Virus record (IMG/VR): IMGVR_UViG_3300031772_000004
Coordinates: 1-42,709 of that record
Length of the DNA: 42,709 bases
DNA from: a virus
Reading direction: 5' to 3' (one strand)
The notes under the pieces were generated by a model, which had not been told where the DNA came from, ran no database searches, and saw nothing but the letters and a program-made list of their open reading frames with translations. The translations under genes were made by a program, and so were the position numbers. Position 1 is the first letter of the stretch, and each line of letters begins with the position of its first letter. This document shows, piece after piece, positions 31,822-38,793 of the stretch.

Positions 31822-33876
31822 ATGAAAAAAGTTAAAGAGGAAATTTATTCTGATTATTGGTTAGATGAAGTCTTATATCAAGAAGAAGAATCTAATTCGG
31901 CAATTAACACCGATTTGATTAAACTAGCCGCTTCTCGAAGACTTGTATCTAATTTTGTAAATATTTTAACTGGAAAAAGTATCATTGTAAATTTTTCTGA
32001 TACAAAACTTGGTAGTGGAATGAGTTTTACGGATGGCAATAGAATATGGCTCTCTGCGGATATAGAAAAAAGGAAAGATTTTGACGTTGCTGTTGGTCTT
32101 TCCTTACATGAAGGGAGTCATATTCTATTGACCGATTTTAATTTAGCAAAAACACTATGGCAAAAAGTGCCAAGATATTTGTATGATATAGCCGAACCAA
32201 AATTGATTTTTAAAGAAACGGTAGCAGATATTCTTCAAATAATGTTTAACTATGTTGAGGATAGATATATAGATTTTTATATATACAAAACATCTCCCGG
32301 CTATCGAGGATATTATTCCGCATTATATGACAAATTTTACAATAACAAAATAATTGATGATTTGCTAAAGTCTTCAGATTTTAGAGAATCAGATATATCA
32401 TCTTATAAATATAGAATTATAAACTTAACAAATGAAAACACAGATTTGAATGCTCTTCCTGGATTAAAACAGATATGGGATGTGATTGATTTAAAAAATA
32501 TACAACGCCTGTCTACAACTCAAGATAGATTTGATATTGCGTGTAAAATTTCTGAAATCATATTAAACAATATTACTAATAATGCTATAGCATCGCCAAC
32601 AAAACAAGATGAATCTGGTGGCGACGAATTATTAAAGCCATTCGATGATATCAGTGGAAACACCCCAATTCCAAACACTTCTTCTCCGCTGCCTTCGACC
32701 ACAGATGATACAAGCAAACCTTCTGATTTAAAACCATTATCTCCAGCAAAACGGGAGAAAGCAATAAAAGCATTAGAAAAACAAAAAGATTTTTTGAGTG
32801 GAAATGTAAAAAAGAAAAAACTTATAAAGAAAGATAAAAGGCTTTTAGATTTAATTGAAAAAAATAATATAACTATATCTATTGTTGGTAAAGATTACGA
32901 TACCAGCGAAGCCTCAGATAAAGTTGGTGGAGTGGATTGCATTTTTGTAAAAAATCTTACAAAAGAATTAATTGCAGATGATACATTTCCATTATCAGAC
33001 CATAATGTATTTAAGATAAAGACAGAAGAAGATACAGAAAATACTCTTGCGGTTAAGCGTGGCATCACGCTTGGAACATTATTGGGCAGCAAATTGCAGA
33101 TACGAAACGAAGAGAATTACACTAAATTTTTACGGCGCACAACAGGAAAATTAGAAAAAAGAACTTTGTTTGAATTGGGGTGGGATTCAGATTCAATCTT
33201 TTCTTCACACTATGTTGATAAATACAAGAATATTAACATTCATTTATCGGTAGATGCTAGTTCATCCATGCGCAATAAAAAGTGGACAACTACAATGACT
33301 GCAGTTGTTGCTATTTGCAAAGCTGCATCAATGATAAATAATATTAATGTATCGGTGACTTTTAGAACAACGGCTATTGGTGGGCATTCTTCAAAAAGTC
33401 AATTACCATATGTTGTTTTAGCTTATGATTCTCAAAAAGATAAATTTACAAAAATAGTAAATTTATTTCCATGTTTAATACCATCCGGATTTACACCAGA
33501 AGGTTTAGCCTTTGAAGCAATTATAGATAACATTCAAAATCCCGACCCTGACAGTTTGTATTATTTTATTAATTTTTCTGATGGTGAACCATTTATGCAT
33601 TATAGCGTTGGTGAGTTATATTATACGTACAGAGATGAAAAGGCCGCGGCTCATACTCACCGGCAAGTAACAAAGATTAAAAATAAAGGGTATGAAATAC
33701 TTTCTTATTTTATAAAAGAGAAAAATTATGATTATGACCTATCTTCTGACAATGGTGATAAATTGGTAAGACAATTTAAAAAAATGTATGGAGAAAATGC
33801 AAGTTTTATAAATATTGAAAACGTTGTGGAAATCGCTAAATCTTTAAATATAATGTTTTTAAAAAAGGCTTTATAA
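31822..33876 (+). CDS. CobT-like VWA protein with HExxH motif
   Basis: The 684-aa protein pairs with the upstream MoxR/CobS ATPase. It has an N-terminal HEGSH (96-100), matching HExxH, and a later VEDRYIDFY segment in the place of CobT's 'LEDaRVE'. The middle is acidic and low complexity (Ser/Thr/Pro, about 275-310). The C-terminal VWA domain has a MIDAS motif DASSS (Asp478, Ser480, Ser482), which binds Mg and contacts the AAA+ partner. In cobaltochelatase, CobT bridges CobS and CobN. The HExxH could be a metal site or a remnant of a metalloprotease-like fold; no proteolytic activity is shown. No CobN is seen in the window. Confidence 0.75.
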   Translation: MKKVKEEIYSDYWLDEVLYQEEESNSAINTDLIKLAASRRLVSNFVNILTGKSIIVNFSDTKLGSGMSFTDGNRIWLSADIEKRKDFDVAVGLSLHEGSHILLTDFNLAKTLWQKVPRYLYDIAEPKLIFKETVADILQIMFNYVEDRYIDFYIYKTSPGYRGYYSALYDKFYNNKIIDDLLKSSDFRESDISSYKYRIINLTNENTDLNALPGLKQIWDVIDLKNIQRLSTTQDRFDIACKISEIILNNITNNAIASPTKQDESGGDELLKPFDDISGNTPIPNTSSPLPSTTDDTSKPSDLKPLSPAKREKAIKALEKQKDFLSGNVKKKKLIKKDKRLLDLIEKNNITISIVGKDYDTSEASDKVGGVDCIFVKNLTKELIADDTFPLSDHNVFKIKTEEDTENTLAVKRGITLGTLLGSKLQIRNEENYTKFLRRTTGKLEKRTLFELGWDSDSIFSSHYVDKYKNINIHLSVDASSSMRNKKWTTTMTAVVAICKAASMINNINVSVTFRTTAIGGHSSKSQLPYVVLAYDSQKDKFTKIVNLFPCLIPSGFTPEGLAFEAIIDNIQNPDPDSLYYFINFSDGEPFMHYSVGELYYTYRDEKAAAHTHRQVTKIKNKGYEILSYFIKEKNYDYDLSSDNGDKLVRQFKKMYGENASFINIENVVEIAKSLNIMFLKKAL

Positions 33877-33884
33877 GTATTGTG

Positions 33885-33913
33885 TTGACAAAAGTATTGT
33901 TTCATAGTATCTT
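33885..33913 (+). promoter_or_regulatory. Sigma-70-type promoter
   Basis: TTGACA (33885-33890), 17-base spacer, TATCTT (33908-33913), followed by a leader with AAGGA before ATG 33938 at longer than usual spacing (13 bases). Confidence 0.6.
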
Positions 33914-33937
33914 ATAAGAAAGGAAGATAGTATATAG

Positions 33938-34321
33938 ATGAATACAAAAAAGACAAATAGAAAAAATAAGACAAACTTGACGGTTAAGTGGCCATCAAGC
34001 CATTTTACAATTGACGCACTCAGTAAGTTAAATCCTGAGTTTGTTAATATTACACTCCGCGTGAGATTGAATAACGCCATTGAAGCAAAACAAGTGACTT
34101 CAATTGGTACATTCCACGTTGGTAAAGGCCGGCCAAAGTTGATATTTGCTAACCTGCCAGTAAGTGAAGCCATTATTAAAGATGCGCGGACTTCTGGAGT
34201 AATGCTTAACGAAGCATATAATTCGGTGGATGTTACAACGGTAACAACTCCAACAAATAATGCACCGACAAAGGTAGTAACGACAACCGTAACACCGGTT
34301 AAAACTGCCGTAAAGGTTTAA
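33938..34321 (+). CDS. Small protein with possible winged-helix DNA-binding domain
   Basis: The 127-aa protein has a basic start (KKTNRKNKTN), then WPSSHFTIDALSKLNPEFVNITLRVRL (in parts: HFTIDALSKLNP, NITLRVRLNNAIEA), then IGTFHVGKGRPKLIFANLPV. The 'FTI..L..LN' helix, 'ITLRVRL' recognition-helix-like segment and 'GRP.LIFA' wing would form a winged helix. Small phage proteins of this pattern may be DNA-binding. The C-terminal ~30 residues are Thr/Val/Pro-rich and disordered. Own promoter and own terminator (34337) mark it as a separate, probably strongly expressed unit. The function is unknown. Confidence 0.6.
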   Translation: MNTKKTNRKNKTNLTVKWPSSHFTIDALSKLNPEFVNITLRVRLNNAIEAKQVTSIGTFHVGKGRPKLIFANLPVSEAIIKDARTSGVMLNEAYNSVDVTTVTTPTNNAPTKVVTTTVTPVKTAVKV

Positions 34322-34336
34322 TACCACGGGAAATGA

Positions 34337-34369
34337 TGTGTGCTGAGCGCCCCCAGCACACAATATTTT
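34337..34369 (+). terminator. Rho-independent terminator
   Basis: 9-bp stem TGTGTGCTG / CAGCACACA (34337-34345 with 34354-34362), 8-base loop, then ATATTTTT immediately before the next ATG (34371). Confidence 0.75.
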
Positions 34370-34370
34370 T

Positions 34371-34637
34371 ATGAAAGAAATAGCTAAAAAAATAGTTTTG
34401 CATTTACAAAAAGGACAGATTCAAACTCCGTCCATATTATACACTTCCTCCGAAGATTTTTTAGATTTTAAAGAACCCGAAAAAGTCATTGGAGATAATG
34501 TTGAACGGCGAGGTAGAACAAAACTTACAAATCAAGCAAATGCGGATATTTACGAAGTGTGGCAGATTTTAAATTCCTCAAAATCGAAAAATAAATTGAT
34601 AATGGAATTCAAACTAATTTATCGCTCCACAAAATAA
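34371..34637 (+). CDS. Small protein of unknown function
   Basis: An 88-aa basic protein starting one base after the terminator's T run. It has a helical N-terminus (EIAKKIVLHLQKGQIQ) and a segment 'ERRGRTKLTNQ'. No family recognised. It is 2 bases upstream of the DruA-like gene, so it is probably part of that unit. No ribosome site is visible because the terminator stem occupies the place, so its expression is uncertain. Confidence 0.5.
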   Translation: MKEIAKKIVLHLQKGQIQTPSILYTSSEDFLDFKEPEKVIGDNVERRGRTKLTNQANADIYEVWQILNSSKSKNKLIMEFKLIYRSTK

Positions 34638-34639
34638 TC

Positions 34640-35815
34640 ATGAATATATCATCTAATCAATTCTTTGATGTGATTGATTTTGATTACGAAAAAGAGAAAA
34701 AAAAGTTTGTTGAACACATGTCCTACTTGAAAAAGATGGATGTGTTTGAACAAACTTTTTACAAAAAATGGGTAGAGGTAAGAGCTTATAAAAAATTCAT
34801 TGGAAAGTTATCTACTGTTAAAGCAAAGATATGGATGCCTTCTGATATTAATGATGAACAGCAAACTATACAAGAAATACAAAATTTAAATCCAATTATT
34901 AAATTGGTGGATGATTCCGAAGAAGAAGATTGGTTGATATTGAGACTCTTTGGACACACCATGGAATTTTCTCAAACCCCCGGCCGCTTTCTAAAGTTTC
35001 TAATTACTAGTGATGATAAATATTTAGGTGTGGTATCAATTTCCAGCGATGTTATTTGCATTCAAGATAGGGACAAATATCTTGGTTGGACATCTGTAAA
35101 TAAATTAAAAGGGAATAAAAAGATTAACAATAGTGCAATTGGAAGTTGTATTATGAGCACGCAACCATTTGGATATAATTTTCTCGGGGGCAAATTGATA
35201 GCTTGTTTAATAACCACCGATGTTATTCGAGACAAGTGGAAAGAATTATATGGCAATGTATTGGCCGGAATGACTACAACTAGCTTATATGGAAGTTATA
35301 GTATGTATAATAGTTTAAAGTGGTGGCATAAATGCGGTTCAAGCGCTGGAAAGGTTGCTTTAAAGCCAGATGATAATTATTATAAGATATGGCATGACTA
35401 TATTAAGATACACCACAAAGTAAAATACGATAAGATGATGACACAAAAAGAAGGGGTGTCAGGGCCGGTTACCGCCGCGAAGCAACGGGCGTTAGGTGTT
35501 ATTTTTTCAGAATTGGGGATGAAGCAGAAAGATTTTATTCATGGCTTTTTAAGGGGGACATATTATTCTTGTTTTTATGAGAATACCAAAGATTTTTTAT
35601 GCGATAAAATCACAGAGGATAAATTGAAGTTAAAGCCTTTATTTGCTGGTGGTAAGAACGAAATATTAAATTGGTGGAAACCAAAAGCAATTGAACGCTA
35701 TATCAATTTAAAGAAGCAAAATCAGTTAAAGTCTGATATTCTATTTTATGATAAAATGATTGACCTTAACTATGAAGATGCAAAGACAATGTATTTAGGT
35801 GATGTTGGACGGTAA
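34640..35815 (+). CDS. DruA-like (DUF4338-type) protein 1
   Basis: The 391-aa protein is related to DUF4338/DruA proteins of Druantia defence. Seen in order: FLKFLITSDDKYLGVVSISSD, DRDKYLGW (RD..xGW), LGGKLIACL, then DKWKELYG and MTTTSLYGSYSMYN, then WWHKCGSSAGK. The pattern RD..GW / GKLIA / W..YG / TSLYG / lG.s.G corresponds to the DUF4338 blocks, here in the 'TTTSLYG' variant common in phages. DruA's biochemical function is not established. Its closest relative in the window is the 247-aa protein at 40725, which overlaps a Mom-like gene. It precedes the QueC-like gene by 63 bases including a promoter. A link to DNA modification is inferred from neighbours only. Confidence 0.65.
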   Translation: MNISSNQFFDVIDFDYEKEKKKFVEHMSYLKKMDVFEQTFYKKWVEVRAYKKFIGKLSTVKAKIWMPSDINDEQQTIQEIQNLNPIIKLVDDSEEEDWLILRLFGHTMEFSQTPGRFLKFLITSDDKYLGVVSISSDVICIQDRDKYLGWTSVNKLKGNKKINNSAIGSCIMSTQPFGYNFLGGKLIACLITTDVIRDKWKELYGNVLAGMTTTSLYGSYSMYNSLKWWHKCGSSAGKVALKPDDNYYKIWHDYIKIHHKVKYDKMMTQKEGVSGPVTAAKQRALGVIFSELGMKQKDFIHGFLRGTYYSCFYENTKDFLCDKITEDKLKLKPLFAGGKNEILNWWKPKAIERYINLKKQNQLKSDILFYDKMIDLNYEDAKTMYLGDVGR

Positions 35816-35841
35816 TTAAGAAATTATTCTTATATAAATAG

Positions 35842-35870
35842 TTGACAATTTCATTCAAGTTTGTTATTTT
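35842..35870 (+). promoter_or_regulatory. Sigma-70-type promoter for QueC-like gene
   Basis: Perfect TTGACA (35842-35847), 17-base spacer, TATTTT (35865-35870), then 8 bases to ATG 35879 with no Shine-Dalgarno. Predicted leaderless transcript. Confidence 0.65.
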
Positions 35871-35878
35871 TATATGAT

Positions 35879-36619
35879 ATGAATAACAAAGTTTTACTTG
35901 TGTGGTCTGGTGGTTGTGATTCAACATTATCCTTATTACGACTGCTCAAAGAAAAAAAGCGTGTTCGAACTATATCAGTTATTCATCCACAAATTTATGC
36001 CGTCGCTGAAAATGCTGCAGCCCGTCTTGCTATTCATCGAAGATTGTTTGAAATGGGACATATTCTTGACCATGTTGGTGAAGTTGTAATTACTACGCCA
36101 ACCAGACGACACATTGATATTGATGGAGCAAATAATGGTGGATTAATACAGCCAAACATTTGGTTGGGCATAGCCGCCTCTTATTTAGAGCAGGATGAAG
36201 ATTTAGCATTCGGTTATATGCGCACCGACGATTTCTGGCATTATAAGACAGAATTTAATGTTGCGTTTAAACATTTTACAAAAATACTTGCAAAAGAATC
36301 CAGTGAATTAATATTTCCGCTTGAATGGAAAAATAAAGCAGAAATTATAAAAGAATTACTTGACAATGATTTGTTGAAGTATTGTTGGACATGCGAAACT
36401 CCAACACTATATGGATTTAGTTGTGGGAATTGTACTCCATGTAAACATATGATAGATGCGTGTAAAGAAATAAATATAGAATTTCCTTTTCATTTACAAG
36501 AAGTAAAAATTGATAAAATAATAGAAGATTCTAAGTTGGTGGAAATAATGACAATTTCCGAATCCGAAAAGGTGAAAGAGTCTGTTAATGTTCTACCATG
36601 TGTTAATGTGGCTGTGTAA
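35879..36619 (+). CDS. QueC-like PP-loop ATPase (7-cyano-7-deazaguanine synthase type)
   Basis: The protein starts at ATG 35879 (246 aa), not at the TTG 35861 in frame, which lies inside the promoter spacer. It has the PP-loop SGGCDSTL (10-17) near the N-terminus and a C-terminal zinc site of the QueC type: Cys residues in WTCETP and GFSCGNCTPC. QueC converts carboxy-deazaguanine to preQ0, used for queuosine tRNA or for deazaguanine modification of phage DNA. The middle part (TRRHIDIDG..., QPNIWLGIAASYLEQDED) differs from canonical QueC in places, so a related PP-loop ligase on another substrate is possible. QueD, QueE, FolE and DpdA are not visible in the window. It lies next to a DruA-like gene. 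Confidence 0.65.
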   Translation: MNNKVLLVWSGGCDSTLSLLRLLKEKKRVRTISVIHPQIYAVAENAAARLAIHRRLFEMGHILDHVGEVVITTPTRRHIDIDGANNGGLIQPNIWLGIAASYLEQDEDLAFGYMRTDDFWHYKTEFNVAFKHFTKILAKESSELIFPLEWKNKAEIIKELLDNDLLKYCWTCETPTLYGFSCGNCTPCKHMIDACKEINIEFPFHLQEVKIDKIIEDSKLVEIMTISESEKVKESVNVLPCVNVAV

Positions 36620-36620
36620 T

Positions 36621-37016
36621 ATGCGGAATGTAAAATTTTTAATAGCAGAAGGTGGGGGTAAGGATAATTTATATACGAAGTCTGGAACAATTGTATCTAA
36701 TGGTTATAATAGAATTGTTAAAGGGCAACGGGGAGCATATGTAGAATTTACGGATAGTCAAATACTTCTTAAATCATTTCACATTCCAAAAAATCAATTG
36801 TATAGACTTACCGATTTAAGAATCTATTATATAGAAATGAGAAGCACCGACGCTTCCAATGCAAAACTTTATTATCAGAAAAAAACAGTCGCATATGCTG
36901 ATTATAAGATTGGTATGTTTTATGTTTCCCCAAATGATTTATACTTAGAAGATAAACGATGTATTTTAGAAAAAATTACAAAAATCAACGAAAAAAACAG
37001 CGAATTCTTTGAATAG
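36621..37016 (+). CDS. Unknown protein downstream of QueC-like gene
   Basis: A 131-aa beta-rich protein. I choose ATG 36621, one base after the QueC-like stop, over the in-frame ATG at 36588 which overlaps that gene. It has 'LYRLTDLRIYYIEMRSTDASN' (in part) and ends in a charged helix. Two Cys-free halves; no domain recognised. Probably translated by coupling with queC-like. Function unknown. Confidence 0.55.
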   Translation: MRNVKFLIAEGGGKDNLYTKSGTIVSNGYNRIVKGQRGAYVEFTDSQILLKSFHIPKNQLYRLTDLRIYYIEMRSTDASNAKLYYQKKTVAYADYKIGMFYVSPNDLYLEDKRCILEKITKINEKNSEFFE

Positions 37017-37136
37017 GGTCTTTCTATATAAACCTAATAAAGACGCATAGAATCGACTCCCAGAATTAATTAAAGGGGTTTATTTAAACCTTTAAGACCG
37101 CAGGAATATATTTAATATATAATAACCAATAAGATA
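37017..37136 (+). other. Non-coding structured region with imperfect direct repeat
   Basis: No gene fits here. Visible: GTCTTT / AAAGAC inverted repeat (near 37019 and 37040), a hairpin GGTTTA-TT-TAAACC (37077-37090) flanked by TTAAA / TTTAA, and an imperfect direct repeat (AAACCTAATAAAGACGCA and AAACCTTTAAGACCGCA, near 37030 and 37086). The first AAACC can also pair with the later GGTTT. It may be an RNA structure or terminator-like element before the next promoter. Confidence 0.45.
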
Positions 37137-37165
37137 TTGACTAAAGGGTTGAAAACGCCTATAAT
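37137..37165 (+). promoter_or_regulatory. Strong sigma-70-type promoter
   Basis: TTGACT (37137-37142), 17-base spacer, perfect TATAAT (37160-37165). It drives the small genes that follow. Confidence 0.7.
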
Positions 37166-37170
37166 ACACA

Positions 37171-37200
37171 ATGGATTCAGTAAAACGCTGGAAACAATAA
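37171..37200 (+). CDS. Possible 9-codon leader ORF
   Basis: ATG GAT TCA GTA AAA CGC TGG AAA CAA TAA starts 5 bases after the -10 box and its stop overlaps the AAGGA ribosome site of the next gene. Expected transcription start is at or just inside the ATG, so whether it is translated is uncertain; it may be a chance ORF. Confidence 0.2.
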   Translation: MDSVKRWKQ

Positions 37201-37214
37201 AGGAAAAATAGTAT

Positions 37215-37427
37215 ATGGTTATTAAAACAAACAAAAACAATAGAACATACTTTGTGTATGATAAGAATGGTGGTATAGAGACATTTATTTCTACGCCATT
37301 TGCAGGAGCAAAGAAGGCTACACGCTTGACAATTCGTGATGGCTACGAAAGGCTAGAATTGAATGGTCGTCAAGTCCGTTCACTGCGAGCCGTCTTGGAT
37401 AAGGCCGAAGAGCTTTCTTGCAGCTAA
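37215..37427 (+). CDS. Small basic protein, possibly nucleic-acid binding
   Basis: The 70-aa protein has AGGA (37201-37204) 10 bases before ATG 37215. It has a beta-hairpin-like N-terminal half (KNNRTYFVYDKNGG, FISTPFAGAKKATRLTI) and a C-terminal 'LNGRQVRSLRAVLDKAEEL' helix. Rich in Arg/Lys, it could be a small DNA- or RNA-binding protein. It is followed by a strong hairpin (37441-37470). The strong promoter suggests early or high expression. No family recognised. Confidence 0.6.
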   Translation: MVIKTNKNNRTYFVYDKNGGIETFISTPFAGAKKATRLTIRDGYERLELNGRQVRSLRAVLDKAEELSCS

Positions 37428-37440
37428 AAAACTTGGAAAA

Positions 37441-37470
37441 GGGAACGGAAGCAATAAAACTTCCGTTCTC
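37441..37470 (+). terminator. Stable hairpin, possible terminator or processing site
   Basis: GGGAACGGAAG / CTTCCGTTCTC: 9 perfect pairs plus one G-T and one G-C (37441-37451 with 37460-37470), 8-base loop. Only a weak T/C tail follows (TTCCAG), so termination may be partial. Confidence 0.55.
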
Positions 37471-37499
37471 TTCCAGATTATAAAACAAGAGCAAAATTT

Positions 37500-37676
37500 A
37501 TGGGTAAAACATACAAAAGAAATTCAGACATTAATCATTTCGGCGGCCGAGCGATTAATACATTTAAAAAGTCGAAGAAATTCAAGAAATTGAATAAGGT
37601 AAAGAAAAAAAATAAAAAGCCGGTAGTAGATATACCGCCGGTTATAACAGAACTAGATAATTATTTTGACTCATAA
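37500..37676 (+). CDS. Small Lys-rich protein
   Basis: A 58-aa ORF, MGKTYKRN... to a TAA at 37674, filling the gap between the 70-aa and membrane protein genes. The first 40 residues are strongly basic (TFKKSKKFKKLNKVKKKNKK), the last 18 acidic/hydrophobic with PVVDIPPVITEL. The basic part could bind nucleic acid or membrane-associated partners; the acidic tail suggests a partner motif. A GAGCAAAA sequence precedes ATG, a weak ribosome site. Its end overlaps the TTG start of the next gene by 11 bases, which supports coupling. Function unknown. Confidence 0.5.
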   Translation: MGKTYKRNSDINHFGGRAINTFKKSKKFKKLNKVKKKNKKPVVDIPPVITELDNYFDS

Positions 37677-37977
37677 AATTAAAATTCTATTAAGTCTTTT
37701 GTTTTCAATTATAATGACAATTATAGTTGTTATATTTCCAGCTATTCTTGGCTACATAGTTGGAATAATAGTATTTTTATTTCTCTCTATGCGAATCGTG
37801 GTGAATGAAAACACCTTATACCAAAATAAAAACAATGAAGATACAGGTAAAAATATAAATACTTTAGATCATAACCATCTTGTGATACTATCTAGGCTAA
37901 ACACAGTAGAAAAACAGATAAAGAAATTACAAGGTGATGAAAGCAAAGACAAACAACGCCTCAACCACAAAGGTTAA
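37666..37977 (+). CDS. Small membrane protein with C-terminal coiled coil
   Basis: The 103-aa protein most likely starts at TTG 37666 (MTHKIKILL...), because the next in-frame ATG would cut the first membrane segment. Residues about 6-40 are strongly hydrophobic (LLSLLFSIIMTIIVVIFPAILGYIVG, quoted in part) and can span the membrane twice or once. The C-terminal 55 residues are hydrophilic with a heptad-like segment (LSRLNTVEKQIKKLQ). Such architecture is seen in phage holins and envelope anchors, but no lysin is nearby, so a holin is only a guess. It overlaps the clamp-loader-like gene by about 40 bases. Confidence 0.55.
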   Translation: MTHKIKILLSLLFSIIMTIIVVIFPAILGYIVGIIVFLFLSMRIVVNENTLYQNKNNEDTGKNINTLDHNHLVILSRLNTVEKQIKKLQGDESKDKQRLNHKG

Positions 37978-38416
37978 GGGATTATTCGACCATATTAGCC
38001 ATATCAGGCAGGGTAAATCACCTGATTACTTCGATAAACTTACCGACGATGAAAAGAAATCATTTAATCATTATATGATTTGTCGTGTATTAAGCATGGA
38101 TAAATCTATTATTGAAGAAGTTTCTTTTATTAGCAAATATTTTAGTGTTATTGATAGTAAAAACTTTTATAAATTGTGTTGTGAAGTTGTTCCGTATAGT
38201 AAGGGATTCTTTCCTTATATAAAAAGAAAGGGAGAAAAGCTTAACAAAGAACTGCTTCAATTAATCGTCAAAAAATTCAATGTCAGTCTGAATACTGCTA
38301 CGGAATATTACTACTTATTATCCGACACCAAGCATGGCATGCATGAATTAAATGAAATTTGTAAGGGGTATGGGCATACCGAAAAAGAAATTAAGAAATT
38401 GATGGAATCCAAATGA
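37937..38416 (+). CDS. gp62-like clamp-loader small subunit (probable)
   Basis: The 159-aa protein (ATG 37937) fits the pattern of short gp62-type clamp-loader subunits of T4-like phages. There is an N-terminal region with HIRQGKSPDYFDKLTDDEKKSFNHYMICRVLSMD (in parts), where 'Y(F)..ymicRvLSm' matches the conserved 'Y.PF.vNR.LSy' block. A helix follows, then a VVPYSKGFFPYIK block matching 'vPK.k....K', then KKFNVSLNTATEYYYLL matching the 'A..Y..iL' block. gp62 works with gp44 to load the sliding clamp. gp44 and the clamp are not in this window. The start overlaps the membrane protein gene; the stop overlaps the next start (ATGA). Confidence 0.6.
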   Translation: MKAKTNNASTTKVKGLFDHISHIRQGKSPDYFDKLTDDEKKSFNHYMICRVLSMDKSIIEEVSFISKYFSVIDSKNFYKLCCEVVPYSKGFFPYIKRKGEKLNKELLQLIVKKFNVSLNTATEYYYLLSDTKHGMHELNEICKGYGHTEKEIKKLMESK

Positions 38417-38793
38417 ATAAAAATGAAGAAATAACAATTTCTTGTGTAAACAATCTTATTGAAGAATCTTTGAAGTTAAAGACTCAAGATTATAAGGTTG
38501 ATTCTAAAATAATGTGGAATAGTTGGTCGCTATGGAAGAAATTGTTATATAGATCAATCCGTAGATTGTATTGTGCTGAATTACAAATGTGGAATTTATA
38601 TACACAAGAACTGGATAATGCTTTATATTGTGGCAATCACACAACAGAATATGTTGGCAACGCAAAAAATGCACACAGAAAATGGTGGTATCAAAACAAT
38701 CCTAAATCCATATTGTTGTGCGATATACTTATTAAACCAATTAAGCCATTGGAATATATTAAAATGGATTTTGTAATCAAAGGTAAAAAATGA
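38413..38793 (+). CDS. Unknown protein
   Basis: The 126-aa protein is coupled by 4-base overlaps to both neighbours. It is rich in Trp and Tyr (MWNSWSLWKKLLYRSIRRLYCAELQMW in parts), with scattered Cys and a 'HTTEYVGNAKNAHRKWWYQNNP' segment. No family recognised. The position between clamp-loader-like and dNMP kinase genes is compatible with replication or nucleotide metabolism, but nothing more can be said. Confidence 0.55.
   Translation: MNKNEEITISCVNNLIEESLKLKTQDYKVDSKIMWNSWSLWKKLLYRSIRRLYCAELQMWNLYTQELDNALYCGNHTTEYVGNAKNAHRKWWYQNNPKSILLCDILIKPIKPLEYIKMDFVIKGKK

Noticed and set aside
35833-35840. TATAAATA octamer resembling a T4 late promoter
   Set aside because: Isolated match in AT-rich DNA immediately before a good sigma-70 promoter; no other gene here has it, so a T4-type late promoter is not supported.
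37017-37136. tRNA-like gene in the structured intergenic region
   Set aside because: No T-loop GTTCRA and no consistent cloverleaf; the repeats fit simple hairpins instead.
37666-37977. Calling the small membrane protein a holin
   Set aside because: No endolysin or spanin next to it in the window; the hydrophobic pattern alone is not enough.
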